64,000 bases of DNA from Simmondsia chinensis (taxonomy: Eukaryota; Streptophyta; Magnoliopsida; Caryophyllales; Simmondsiaceae). The position numbers and the translations under genes were made by a program. Where the stretch lies: positions 22,726,350 to 22,790,349 of the forward strand of contig JAGTTD010000020.1 of NCBI GenBank assembly GCA_018398585.1. The letters run 5' to 3'. The notes under the pieces are model-generated. The model saw nothing but the letters and a program-made list of their open reading frames with translations, ran no database searches and was not told where the DNA came from. Shown here piece by piece: positions 47,000-58,700 of the stretch. Position 1 is the first letter of the stretch. Each line of letters starts with the position of its first letter.

Positions 47000-47517
47000 C
47001 TAGGTAAAGGGGGTATAGAGAGGGAAGGTAAGGTATTATTCTACCCTTGTTTGGTTATATCTAATAAAGAGGGGTAGGAGTGAAGATAGGTACATGAGTT
47101 ATCTTTGTTTAACATTTGGATAAAGAGGTAATGATAAAGAGAATTATAGCTAAAATAAGGAAAAATATTGTTCAAATTCTTTTTAAATTTACCCTTTCCC
47201 TCTTGACTCCCAAATTAGGGGTTAAAGAAAATGAGAGTAAGAATTTATCTCCCATCATCCTTACCCCTCTTTACCCCCTATTATCTTGTTCCCAGACAAC
47301 GGATAATTTGGGGTTAAAGAGGGGAGGGTAAATGTTCAAAAAATTTGGACAATTTTGTTTTTATTTTGACCTTAACTCTCTTTACTCCTACCTCTACTCA
47401 ATTGCTAAACAAAGGTAACTCATTTATCCTTCTTTGCCCTTACCCCTCTTTATTGAACATGTCCAAACAAGGGTATTACCTTATCCTTCCCTCTTTACCC
47501 TCCTTTAGGGCTTCAAC
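47000..47517. mobile_element. Fold-back MITE with ~150-bp arms
   Basis: Left arm ACCCTTGTTTGG, TAATAAAGAGGGGTAGGAG, ATGAGTTATCTTTGTTTA; the reverse complement of the right arm reads ACCCTTGTTTGG, CAATAAAGAGGGGTAAGG, ATGAGTTACCTTTGTTTA. It lies in the presumed AGO6 leader intron. Confidence 0.65.
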
Positions 47518-47584
47518 GTTGATGGTATTTTTACCACTTCACTAAAGCATTGTTGGCGACTTTACATTGTGCTTGCTCCTGTTA

Positions 47585-47725
47585 GGGAATTTGGGGGTCT
47601 TTGGACACAACCGCTCTTTATCGTAGCACCCTGAAGGAATAATGCTGCGTACATCTCACCTCTCCGGACCCTACATTGGCTGGAGCCCTTGAGGCATTGG
47701 GTTTGTTGTTGTTGTTGTTGTTTTT
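47585..47725 (+). repeat. Au-like SINE
   Basis: ATTTGGGGGTCTTTGGACACA, TAGCACCCTGAAGGAATAATG, CTGCGTACATCTCACC, CCGGACCCTACATTGG, GGAGCCCTTGAGGCATTGGG then TTGTTGTTGTTG. Confidence 0.8.
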
Positions 47726-47819
47726 GCCTTGTTCTGGTTCTATTCGGTTGAAATTGTTCCTTCTCTGGAGAATGCAGAGGGTGTCTTCGTGTAATTGCTG
47801 TTTGTTTATTTGTGTATTT

Positions 47820-48868
47820 GTGCATAGTTGTGGACAAGCCGAGTCGATCAGAGCACTTTCTTATTCGAACTTGAGCTTGATCTCGAGTTTGAGTGGAGCT
47901 TTTATTGAACTTTGAAACCATTGTTTGAACTTCCTTTGATAAGATATTAGTATGTTCAATGCTTGGCTCGTTAACCTAGTGGAGTTGAATTGAGCTCATA
48001 ATCTAGCTGGGCTTGCTATTGAGTCGAAGATCGAGCTAATTGAGTTATTATTGAGTTTCTATTTGTTGATTGATTGCTACAAAGTGCCGATTGTCTATTT
48101 GTAGATTGATTTCTACAAAGGGTCGACTGTCTATTTGTAGATTGATTTCTACAAAGGGCCGACTGAATGTGTACAAGGGTTCTGTTGTGGACAGGCTCGA
48201 TCTTGAGATTTTAGAGTCCTAAGGCAAGTTTGACGGCTCGGCTCTTTTTTGTTAACCGTGGTGTCCAGCTCGAATAATCCACTTGATATTATACTATAAG
48301 CTAATATGTGGGTCCTTCATGCAAACACATACACATGAATAACACTCAATGAACTACTCATATTTGAAAATGATTATGGCTCGTTCATGTTTGTTATGGA
48401 GGATAACTTATCAAGCCGAGTTCGAGCAGGCTTGACAAACTTAACGAGTTGAGTTTGAATAAGGGGGTGCTCAGCTTGTTAATGTTTGCAAACAACTTGA
48501 TAAGAGCTTGTTAATAGTCGATATTAGCTTAAAATGGTTCGATAATTGCTCGAGAGTAACTCGAATAACTCGTCTTGGTAACAAGCTCGGCCCAGATAGC
48601 AAGTTCCACTTGGTTATGAGCTTGATTTGGCTTGACAATGAGCTTGGCTCAACTGCATTAACAAAGCTCGAACTGGCTTTATCAGGCTGGGGAGTCGAGC
48701 CGATTTGAGTATCAAAACACCAAAATCTTATCTACCAAGATTGAACAAATGTTTGAAAGCTTAATAAGAGTGCGGCTCAAACTCGGATTCGATAAGGCTT
48801 TTCAAGCTAAGTTCGAACAAGATAGTGCTCGGCTTGGTTTGGCTCGTTTACACTCCTACATGTATGTA
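47820..48868. repeat. GCTCG-word element with an inner tandem array
   Basis: GCTCG/GAGCTT words across the stretch end with TTGGCTCGTTTACACTCCTA. Within it, 48071-48165 is a 36-bp minisatellite of about 2.6 units (TGATTTCTACAAAGGGTCGA, CTGTCTATTTGTAGAT). Confidence 0.55.
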
Positions 48869-49000
48869 TATACGTATGCATTCATAATGTATAATAAATA
48901 GGTCGTTTTTCTCTTATTATGAATGGTGATTTGTGGTAAAAGAAACTTATAATGCAACTAATATCAAAAAGAGGCCTAAATAGATTGGGCCCTTGAGCAA

Positions 49001-49288
49001 CTACCTTGCCTTGCTTGGAGTCATGATTGGCCATGGCTGTGGATGCCGATTATAGCTGCTAAATCCTTGTTGTAGTGGAGTTGGGGAGTTAATTGACACC
49101 GATATAATTACAGATATTTTGAGGCTGACACAACCATTTTTCGATTCCTTTCCTTTATGAGTCACTGTATTGCATCGCTGCGAGAGATCTTTCTTAGCTT
49201 CAATCACTGCATATTGGCATTTGAATTTACCTCTATCGACATATTTATCTTGCCATACTAGGAAGCTGAAGGTGTGGCTTGACGTCAT
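49001..49288 (-). other. Open frame of unknown nature
   Basis: A 95-codon open frame on the minus strand. It has no motif I recognise and no splice partners found. It sits about 500 bp before the AGO6 ATG and may be chance or a decayed transposon piece. Confidence 0.2.
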
Positions 49289-49798
49289 CCTTAGTTCTTG
49301 GAGTTTCTCTCTAACTCATATGTCTTTGCTGAGAGGAAGTATAATGCAGGTTTTCAGGACTAATCTATAGGAGTGGAATTTACCCTTGATAGTAAAATGA
49401 GATATGGGAATTAAACGGGATCTAATTGTATGTGTATTATTCAGCTTCATATATGAAAATTTCGGTTGGACCTTCGTGACTTATAAAAAATTACATATGG
49501 ATGCATCCATGTCCAAACAACTGAGCCTTTTAAAATATACAAAGTGGGAAGGGATATAATTCTACCAATTTGACTTTCTTTGATAATTATAACGGTAGCA
49601 GGAAGCATAACACACAGTAAAAGATAGAATATAATAAATAATTTAAGAGTGGAAGTGAGCATTCTTGACAAAGAGAAGCAATTGCTATAAAAGAATAAAT
49701 ACCCATTTATTTGTCGGTCTATTTCCCTTCTAAGTTCTAACCCGGTTGTTGTTGGTTTTCTGGTGTTCAAGACTTAGGGGCAAGCAGTTTGTGTAAGT

Positions 49799-52700
49799 AT
49801 GTCAGAAGGAGGGAGTGAAGAGACAGATCAATCAATCTTGCAACCCGATTCACCTCTTCAACTTCCTGTGACCTCTAATACTTTGGACCCTCCTAAGTAC
49901 CAAATAATGAACAGGCCCGGGTCTGGGATTAGTGGGCGTAGCATACCCGTTCTTGTGAACCACTTCAAAGTTTCCATTAAATCTGCCAATCAGATATTCT
50001 ACCAATACACGGTACATATGCTGCTTCTCGATTTTGTCCGTAATCCTCTGTGATAATCCAGTATGAAGTCTTTTCTTCATTTTGTATTCTAATGTGCAGG
50101 TCAACATATCCTTAGAGGATGGTAGAGCTATCGAGAGCAAGCGAGTTCGTAGAAGAGTTATCGATAAGGTTTTTGAGGCATACTCTTCTCAACTTGCTGG
50201 GAAGCAGTTTGCATTTGACGGGAAGGAAATTTTGTACACTGTGGGTCCTTTGCCACATGAAACCTTTGAGTTCACTATAGCTCTAGAGGAGTCATTTGTG
50301 AGAAGGTATTTATTTTCTGTCTGGTCTTGTGCTAAACTTTGTTTTGGAAAAATGCCTCATTTTTTTGGCGTTTTGTAGTGTTACTAGTGGATGCCCGTGC
50401 GAGCCCACAAAGAGATCCAAGCATGCTTTTCCGTCAAGACTTTTCAAAGTGGCAATGAGCTTTTCCACTCACATTTCACTGCATTCAATTGCGCTTGCTT
50501 CTGGAGGATCTGAACCTGACAAGAGCCTGGATGCGTTGCGAGTACTTGACACTGTATTGAGGCAGCAAGCTGTCAATAAGTACTTCCTGTTCTCAAAACT
50601 TTTGTCTTATTTCACATAGGGCATGTTTGTTTCGAGGGAAATGAAGATTAATCATTATAGACACGACCATTTTGTACTGGACCCTACATGTATCAACTCA
50701 TCCCCATAAATGGCTCAGTTGAAGTTTCTACTCGTTAACATTTTCAACCTTTACTTACCAAACAAGGCTAAAGGTTACCCATGAAAAATTTTTAACCTTT
50801 GAAAGATTGCAGAAGGTTCACCTTTATTTTTAACCCAAAACCAAACGTGTCCATAATGTTTACAAACACGATTCTTGGAATGTGGCTACAAAATGCAGGG
50901 GATGCCTTGTGGTTGGACAGTCCTTTTTCAAAGATGATTCAAGGAATTTGATTGAGGTTGGTGGAGGTGTAACTGCTTTCCGTGGACTCTATTCTAGTTT
51001 TCGCATGAGCCAGGCAGGACTGTATCTGAATATGGGTACTTACGAATTATTAGCGGTCTATTTATCTTTATGTTTGCTTATTTTTGTTTGCCATTCACAA
51101 TTGCTAGTTTTTCTTTGTTGCAGATGTTGCTACAACTTTAGTACTGAAACCCGGTCCTGTTCTGGATTTTCTGCTGGCTAATCAAAATGTGCAAGATTAT
51201 CGTTCTATTGATTGGGCAAAGGTAATGGAATATACATATTTAACTTTGAGATAGCAAGGCCTATTTGACCAAACTGTAAATAAACTACTTTTTCATAAGT
51301 ATCTTTTGCAGAAGCACTTTGTAAAAAGTGTTGTTAATAAAGGAATTTTGTGTCTAAAAATGTTTAATTTTTGCATCTATTTTAAAGGAGAACTGCTATT
51401 TTCTTGTTTCTTCTTAAAAGCAGAAAAACAACTTCAACTTTTATTTAAAAACACTTTTCTTTTCGGGACAAATACCGTTAAAATTTGAAAAAGTGCCTTT
51501 TCCTTTTTTTTTCCCCAGAAAAGGATCTTGGCTGAATAGGCCCTAATGAGGAATGATCTTGCTATGGCTTAATATTATTTAGATTTACAGGCCAGAAGGA
51601 TGTTAAAAAATCTGAGGATTAAAACCGCACACACTAACATGGAGTTTAAAGTCATTGGCTTAACTGATAAGCCATGTTACCAGCTGAGGTATGTGTTTAT
51701 TTCGTACTAAACATTTTCCTTGTAGTCGTTCTCATCTTCAGAGTTTCTCTAAAGCTGCTTTTCATTGCTTGAAGTTTTCCCTTGAAAGTGAAAAATGACG
51801 ATGATGTGGAGGAGCAGCATGTGGAGACTAATGTGGCTGAGTATTTCACTAAACGAAAGGCTGTGGAGCTTACTTATTCGAAATACATGCCATGCCTTTG
51901 TGTTGGTAAACCGAAACGGCCTGCTTATCTACCAATTGAGGTGTGATTTTTGTTTTGTTCAGAAGTCGATTGGTATTTCTTTCGCTGAAACCCTTAAAAA
52001 ATTAGAGCTGATAAAATTTCATACGACACAAAAATAGTGGGTAGGGGTTAGGATTTTTGGAATCAGGTTTGTATTGACGCGTTTTACTTGTTTAGGTAAT
52101 TAGGTTGAATTTGGGTTTGGGTTGATTAAACCTGTTTTCGACCTGTTTAACCCATTAATATAGTTATGTTAGGTTGTTGAGTGATGTACTACTGTTATTA
52201 TATTCTTTCTGTAGCCTTTGTCATATAAGATGATGTGGACTATATGTGATCCTCTTTTGATAATATATTTTAACAATTATAAATATGCTGTATGTCTTTT
52301 GCTAGTGTCAACCATGAGGTGTAGACATGTAGTCAACAGACTTGCATAATATAAAATTAAATGGGTAACTTACCGGTTACCATTTATTAATTGAATTAGG
52401 TAACAGTTGAGAGTTCCTAACCCATTTAATAAATGGGTCGGATTCGAGTTGACTCTATCTCTGAGATCCCTTGCATAACACGAACACAAGAAGTCAAAAC
52501 AACACATTTGCTAGTCCTACAATAAATCATGAATTTGTGTTGATGTTCTCCTTTTGTATACTTCAGCTTTGTTCCCTGGTCTCTCTCCAACGATACACAA
52601 AAGCTTTGTCTCCAACACAGACTGCATTACTGGGTGAAAAGACTAAGCAAAAGCCTAATGAGCGCATGAAGCTTCTAGCTGATGTGAGTTTCTTCATGTT

Positions 52701-55700
52701 TGGCTGTGATATGATGCTTATTTCACGGTGTTGTAATATGATCTATGTTAGATTGGCAGGCAGCAAAGAGCTGTCAGTATGATGATGAACCTTTTCTGGC
52801 TGCTTGTGGTGTCTCAACTTCAAAGCAATTTATGCAGATTGAAGGCCGTGTCCTTGATGCACCAACGGTATTACTGCATCTTCTTAATTACTGCCCTCGA
52901 GAGGTGGCTTGTTTAGCTTACTAATCTGAGACCAAGCTTAATGAAGCTCGTGCTTGTAGTCTTGCAAGCGTAAGCTAGCCAACATCAACTTATCTTAATA
53001 CAATTTATTAGCTTAAAAATGCCCAATTGAGCCACGTTTGAGCCTAAATGAGTTGAGCTCAAGCATATATGAGTTTATATAAGCCTAGATAAGGCAAGGT
53101 TAGTTTAGAGCTCACCAAGTTGGGTTCAAGCTCAACTGAGCCTAGCTTGTGACGCGCTAAGCTCGCGCTTAAAATTTCCAAGCTCGACAAGCTCTGAGTC
53201 GAGCTAATTACAGATGAGCAGATCCTTGAGCCCGGCGAGCTGGAGCTCAGCTCAGTTCTGCTCAACTCTGCTCAAATACGCTTCTAGTTACATCTTTGAC
53301 TGTTTCTTATGTAGCATGACTAAATGAGTGCTTATTAATGTAACGTGCATTATTTTCTGTGATAATATGCAGTTAAGGGTTGGAAATGGTGAAGAATGCA
53401 CCCCTTGCAATGCGCGATGGAGCTTTAAGAATAAGGTAGTGGTTTAAATTGTTGATGCTGCATTCCTCTTTTAGATTTCATAACTCTTGAAATATTCATC
53501 CTAGGAATCATTTATTGTTGGTAAAGCATATTCTACGTTGATTACTCAGGCTCGTTTGGCTCAACTTCTTTTCTAAAGTGTTTTTCTTGGAAGACAACTT
53601 GTACTTCAATTAAAAAGTACATTTTCTAGACTAAACACCCTTAAAATCTGGAAAAAAAAATTGAAAAAAGGAACATACCCAGTGCCTCAAGGGCTCCCGC
53701 CTACGCAGGGTCTGGGGGGGCGGATGTACGCAGCCTTTCCCCTTCAGGGTGTTAACCTGAAGAGATGCTGTTTCCCAATGCCCCCAACCTGAGGGTGTGG
53801 ACTTCCCAGGAGGTCACCCATCCTGGTACTAATAAGCGTGCTTGGGCGAGAGTAGTACCAGGATGGGTGACCTCTTGGGAAGTCCTCACCCTCAGGTTGG
53901 GGGCATTGGGAAACAGCCTCTCCTCAGGTTAACACCCTGAAGGGGGAAGGCTGCGTACATCTGCCCCCCCCAGACCCTGCGTAGGCGAGAGCCCTTTTTT
54001 TTTTCTCCAGATTTTAATGGTGTTTAGTCTAGAAAATGTACTTTTTAATTGAAGTACAAGTTGTTTTCCGCTTTTAAGTAGATGCAGGAACATAGTGCTT
54101 CTTCGTTAAAGTAGAGTAAAAGCAAAATCTAAAATTTTCTTAGACAAAATACCCTGTGTTTACAAATCCTTCAACAAATTGTATTTTGAAAAATAGGAGT
54201 TTTGTCACACCTTGGCCAAACAGGCCTAAAGTTAGATTCTCGAATTTGGTGGTTGCTGATTTTTGATTTCTCCATCTGTAGCAATTTCTGTCTCCTGTGG
54301 ATATCGACTGCTGGGCAATTGTCAACTTTTCTTCTCGTGTTGATACGAGCCATCTTTCGCGTGAACTCATTAGCTGTGGAAGAAGCAAGGGTGTGGTAGG
54401 TCGTGTATTTATTTTCTTCTTAAAGTTCAAGGCTTTTGAACCCAGAAAACCAAATTCAATAATATTTTTTCAAAGCTAAAAATAATAAGTTACAATGCAA
54501 TATTTATAGGCAAAACTACTTTCCTAAAGTTAAAACAACTAACTAAAATAAAGATAAAAGTTATTTTCGTTCTATTCCTATCAAATAGTCTAAGAAAATC
54601 AAAAAAAATATCTTGTCTCTTCTTCTGTACTGCATCAACTTCTATACAACATTTCTTAGTTTGGATCTTTTCACTATTTAGCATATTGCTCGACCATATG
54701 CTTTGGTCGAAGAAGATCAACGGATGAGAAAAGCCAGTCCTTCAGCAAGAGTGGACGAAATGTTTGAAAAATTACAAGACAAGCTCCCAGGTGAACCGCA
54801 ATTTATCCTGTGCGTCTTGCCTGAACGAAAAAATTGTGATTTATACGGTATGGCTTTCTTTTCTTATTACATTCCTATTGTATCCTTTTCTGATGCTCTG
54901 AGATAAAATTGTGGTTTATTTTTGCTCAAACTCTCCAATTAGGAACATAATTTGAGTTTTCTAGGAGTCCAATAATTAGAATTATTTTCCTCTGAGAAGT
55001 ATGTGTATAATTATAGTTGTTTTAGTAATTTAGTTTTAAGTGCTTACGTTGTTTAAAGAGCCTTAGTTTATGTTTCTAATTAGAGTCTAGTTATAATTCT
55101 AGTTATTTGAAGAGGCCTTTTCCTAAGTTCTATAAACAAGAGGCTCCTTTTTCATTGAAGAACAACTTTTGATTAACTGAAATTTGGTATTTGGTTATCC
55201 CCTTTGTGTTACTTTGGGTTCTTAGGCAGAAAAGAATTGACCAAATCCCCTTTCGTCATTGTTTTTGCAATCTCTGTCAAGGAACCCCGTTGAATCCGTG
55301 TTTCTAGTTCGCTTTTCCTTTCTTTCAGTTTTCCTTTCCAATGTTTGATTGGGTCATTAATTTTCTTTCTCTGATTACGTTTGGCAAGGACCTTGGAAAA
55401 TGAAGAGTTTGACTCATTTTGGGATCGTAACACAATGTGTGTCTCCTGTTAAAATCACTGACAACTATCTGACTAATGTGCTTCTCAAAATCAATTCAAA
55501 GGTGAATTTTGCAATCTTATTGCCCGCTCGTATATTATGCTTCCTAGATTCATTTGAGTTATTTGCTTGTCACTGATTATTCCGTTGGTATCCTTTTTAT
55601 AGCTTGGTGGTATAAATTCCTTGCTGGGAATAGAGAAGGCTCGTTCTATACCGCATGTGAAATATACTCCAACAATGATATTAGGGATGGACGTCTCTCA

Positions 55701-58700
55701 CGGTTCTCCTGGTCGATCAGAAGTTCCTTCTATTGCTGCGGTATTTCATTCCAAGAAGTTTCTTTGTAATATTGTGTACATCACAACTACTATTAGGGGT
55801 GAAAACGAATCAAATTGTCGATGAATTACTCGTGTTTGAAATAGATTATGTCTCTTCATTTTTGGGGCTCATTAGTTTATCAAACCGAGTTGAGAAAGAT
55901 CGATAAGCTTAACGAGCTTAGTATGAATAAGGGGGTGCTTGGCATGTTAAGGTTTGCGAAAAGTTTGATAAGAGCTTGTTAAGTCTCAGTAAGGGCTTGT
56001 AAACAATCAATATTAGCTTGATAATGGCTCGACAATAACTCGTATAGCCCAACTTGGTAGCAAGCTTAACTCTATAACGGAATCGGCTCCAATATGAGCT
56101 TGTTTTGGCTCGGTTATGACAATAACGAGCTTGAATTGGCTCAATTGGGCTAATGAGCCGAGTTGAGTCAAGTATTGACGAAGGTTCAAAGCTTAATAAG
56201 AGCTTGGCTTGAACTTATCGAGCTTGAGTTCGAAGAAGGGGATGCACGATTTGATTCATTTACACCTCTAACTAGGCGGATATTATGTCATCAACTTCTC
56301 TTTCTTGTCATGGAGTGGAATCCCAATTGCAGTTTACTCACGCTTCATGTTCCTTTTTCTATTGATTCACAGGTTGTTGGGTCTCTATCTTGGCCTCTTA
56401 TATCGAGATATAGAGCAGCTGTACGAACTCAATCTCCAAGACTCGAGTTGATAGACTCCCTTTACAAACCATTGGAAAATGGAGAGGATGGTGGTATCAT
56501 GAGGTACTTTAATTTTTTTTCCAATATAGATATTAGCCAATTTATCTTATCTGAATAATTAGGCCCTATTTATTTATAAATAAAAAACCAATTTCATTTT
56601 CCATTTTTAGCTTTTCTTTTTATCTCCGATAGTTCTTTTCCATTTACTTTTGGAAACATATTTAGTAGTTGGAAAATCGTTGACAATTTTTTGATGTAGA
56701 AAACTGGAAAGTGCATTTAAGTGATCTCAGGTTTCAATTTTCTGAAAATGATAGGAACAAGAAATAGTCGTAAATTTGAAAATGTGATAGTCCATTTCAA
56801 AAACAATCCGAACAATTAAGGTAACCAATTTGAAGATGACCGGTTCAAGTATATTTGATTTGTGAAAATTCGTATATCAATTTGGGTATCTATCAATTTT
56901 GGATACATAATTTTAAAATGCAGACCATCATAATGCTCCAAATAAGAGAGTAATAGAAAGAGAAAGAAAAGGGTGGAGTAAAAAAGTGAAAGAGAAGGAA
57001 GCTGATATTAAGAGAACAAGAAAAAGCCTATTGATAACATGGGAAAGTTAGAAACACAGGTGGAAAATTTGGGAAATCACTTTAAAACTGCTTTCCGAAT
57101 TTTCTAAAAGAGTAGAGAAAATTGAAAAATCTTTTTCCAACTTCTCCAGTTGGTCTTTTTAACTACTTTTCTAGTTTTCCTGAAAAATTCTTTGTTGGTA
57201 AGCAACCTCTTAAAATCTTGAGATAGATGTGTTTGGAATTTGGAATTGTTGTAATTTGGTAAAGAAATTCCTTTAATTGTAATTTTGTAGGGAGCTGTTC
57301 AAGGACTTCTATGTTACAAGCAAGGGCCAGAAACCTAAGCAAATTGTCATTTTCAGGTATCAGTTATCTTTTGAGGCTTGAAAGTTCATTGTGCCCACTT
57401 GCTGTTTATTCCACTCGACATAGGAGCAAAATGAATTTAGGAGATTTGTAGGCTCGATTTGTTCAATGGAAAACATTTTCAACAACCACCACCACCCAGT
57501 GCCTTAAAAAGGTTCCTGCCAAGGTAGGGTCTAGGGAGAGAAAGATGTATGCAATCTTACCTTTATAGTAGAGAGGCTGTTTCTGAATGGCCCCCGATCC
57601 TGAAAGGTTTTGATATTTTTTTTTACAAAATATTTCAATTCAAAATATTATTTAAAATTTTATCTTTCTAGATAAAAAAATATAATTTCATTCTATAAGT
57701 TTGTATAGCATTCACGCTATCTCTATCAAGATAAGATGACAGACTCATTCTCTGTATTATCAATAGGATCAATTAAGTTGAAGTGAGACATATGAATGTG
57801 AGATTACTGTAAAAAAACATTTTCTCCTCAATGCAGGAAAATGTTTTCTCCTTTCATTGAGGGGAAGTCAATTTCCCTTCATTGGAGGAATCATTTCTGT
57901 ATTTTTGATTGTTGCTATAAAATTATGTAAAGAAACAATAGAACTGAGACAAAATATTTTCCATCGTTTTATTCTTCCTTTCTTTGATGAAATTTTATGA
58001 TTTTGATTCCATTTTGACTTGAGAAACATGTTCCATGTCCGAAACAGCTATGAGATTTGTTTTACTTCAATCCACGTACACATGTTTAACTCACGGTGTT
58101 GTCATATACTTATAATATACCTCTTATTGACTGACTTTATTTTATTTTACAGGGATGGAGTGGGGGAATCACAGTTCACGCAGGTGCTGAACATTGAGCT
58201 GGAGCAAATCAAACAGGTTCTCTTTTCTTATAATTTTTTGATGTTTTCATTAGTCGTTACCTTTATGTATGCGTGCGGTTACTCATCGGAGTGCATATAT
58301 GAGCTGAGCTGCAGACTCGAAGCTTAGCTCGTCTGCATTTTAACTTAGCAAGCTAGCTCGAGCTTTGCCCGTCATAGGCTCGGGCTCGGCTCGGCTCTGT
58401 ACGGCTCAGCTCAAACCCAGGTTGGAGATTTTCAAGCTAAGCTCGCTTATTGAAGCTCGATATAGGCTCGTTTGGGCTCGAACTCAGCTCATTTAGGCTT
58501 GAGCTTGGCTTGACTAGGTATTTTAAGCTAAATTGTATTAAGAAAGGCTCATTTAGCCTCCCGAGCCCACGTGCTCGAGCTTCACTAGGCTCGGGCTTGG
58601 CTTGGCTTGTGCTAAAAACGAGCTGGGCATTTTGGGCTTTATGTGGAGCCGGCTCATGAAAGTTTGTGCCAACTCAGCTCATTACAGCGCTAGAAAAGGG

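Larger units (their letters stand above)
53548..54230. mobile_element. Fold-back structure holding a head-to-head 5S-SINE pair, AGO6 intron 10
   Basis: The left arm (about 53594-53830) is the inverted copy of the right arm (about 53853-54064), with a ~22-nt loop from 5S-like sequence. The arms share ACAACTTGTACTTCAATT and TCTAGACTAAACACC without mismatch, then inverted SINE copies that I estimate as about 94% identical. Outer ends read AGGCTCGTTTGGC and, reversed, TAGGCCTGTTTGGCC, like family A MITE ends. All of it lies between the exons ending 53435 and starting 54282. Confidence 0.8.

Noticed and set aside
48071..48165. CRISPR-like array
   Set aside because: A directly abutting 36-bp minisatellite without spacers in a plant genome.
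50379..50420. Transposon terminus (CTAGTGGATGCCCGTGCGA) at the start of AGO6 exon 3
   Set aside because: It resembles the CCCGTGCGATGCACGG word at 11741, but splice phase is kept and the downstream residues (KRSKHAF) fit AGO6, so the likeness is short and probably chance.
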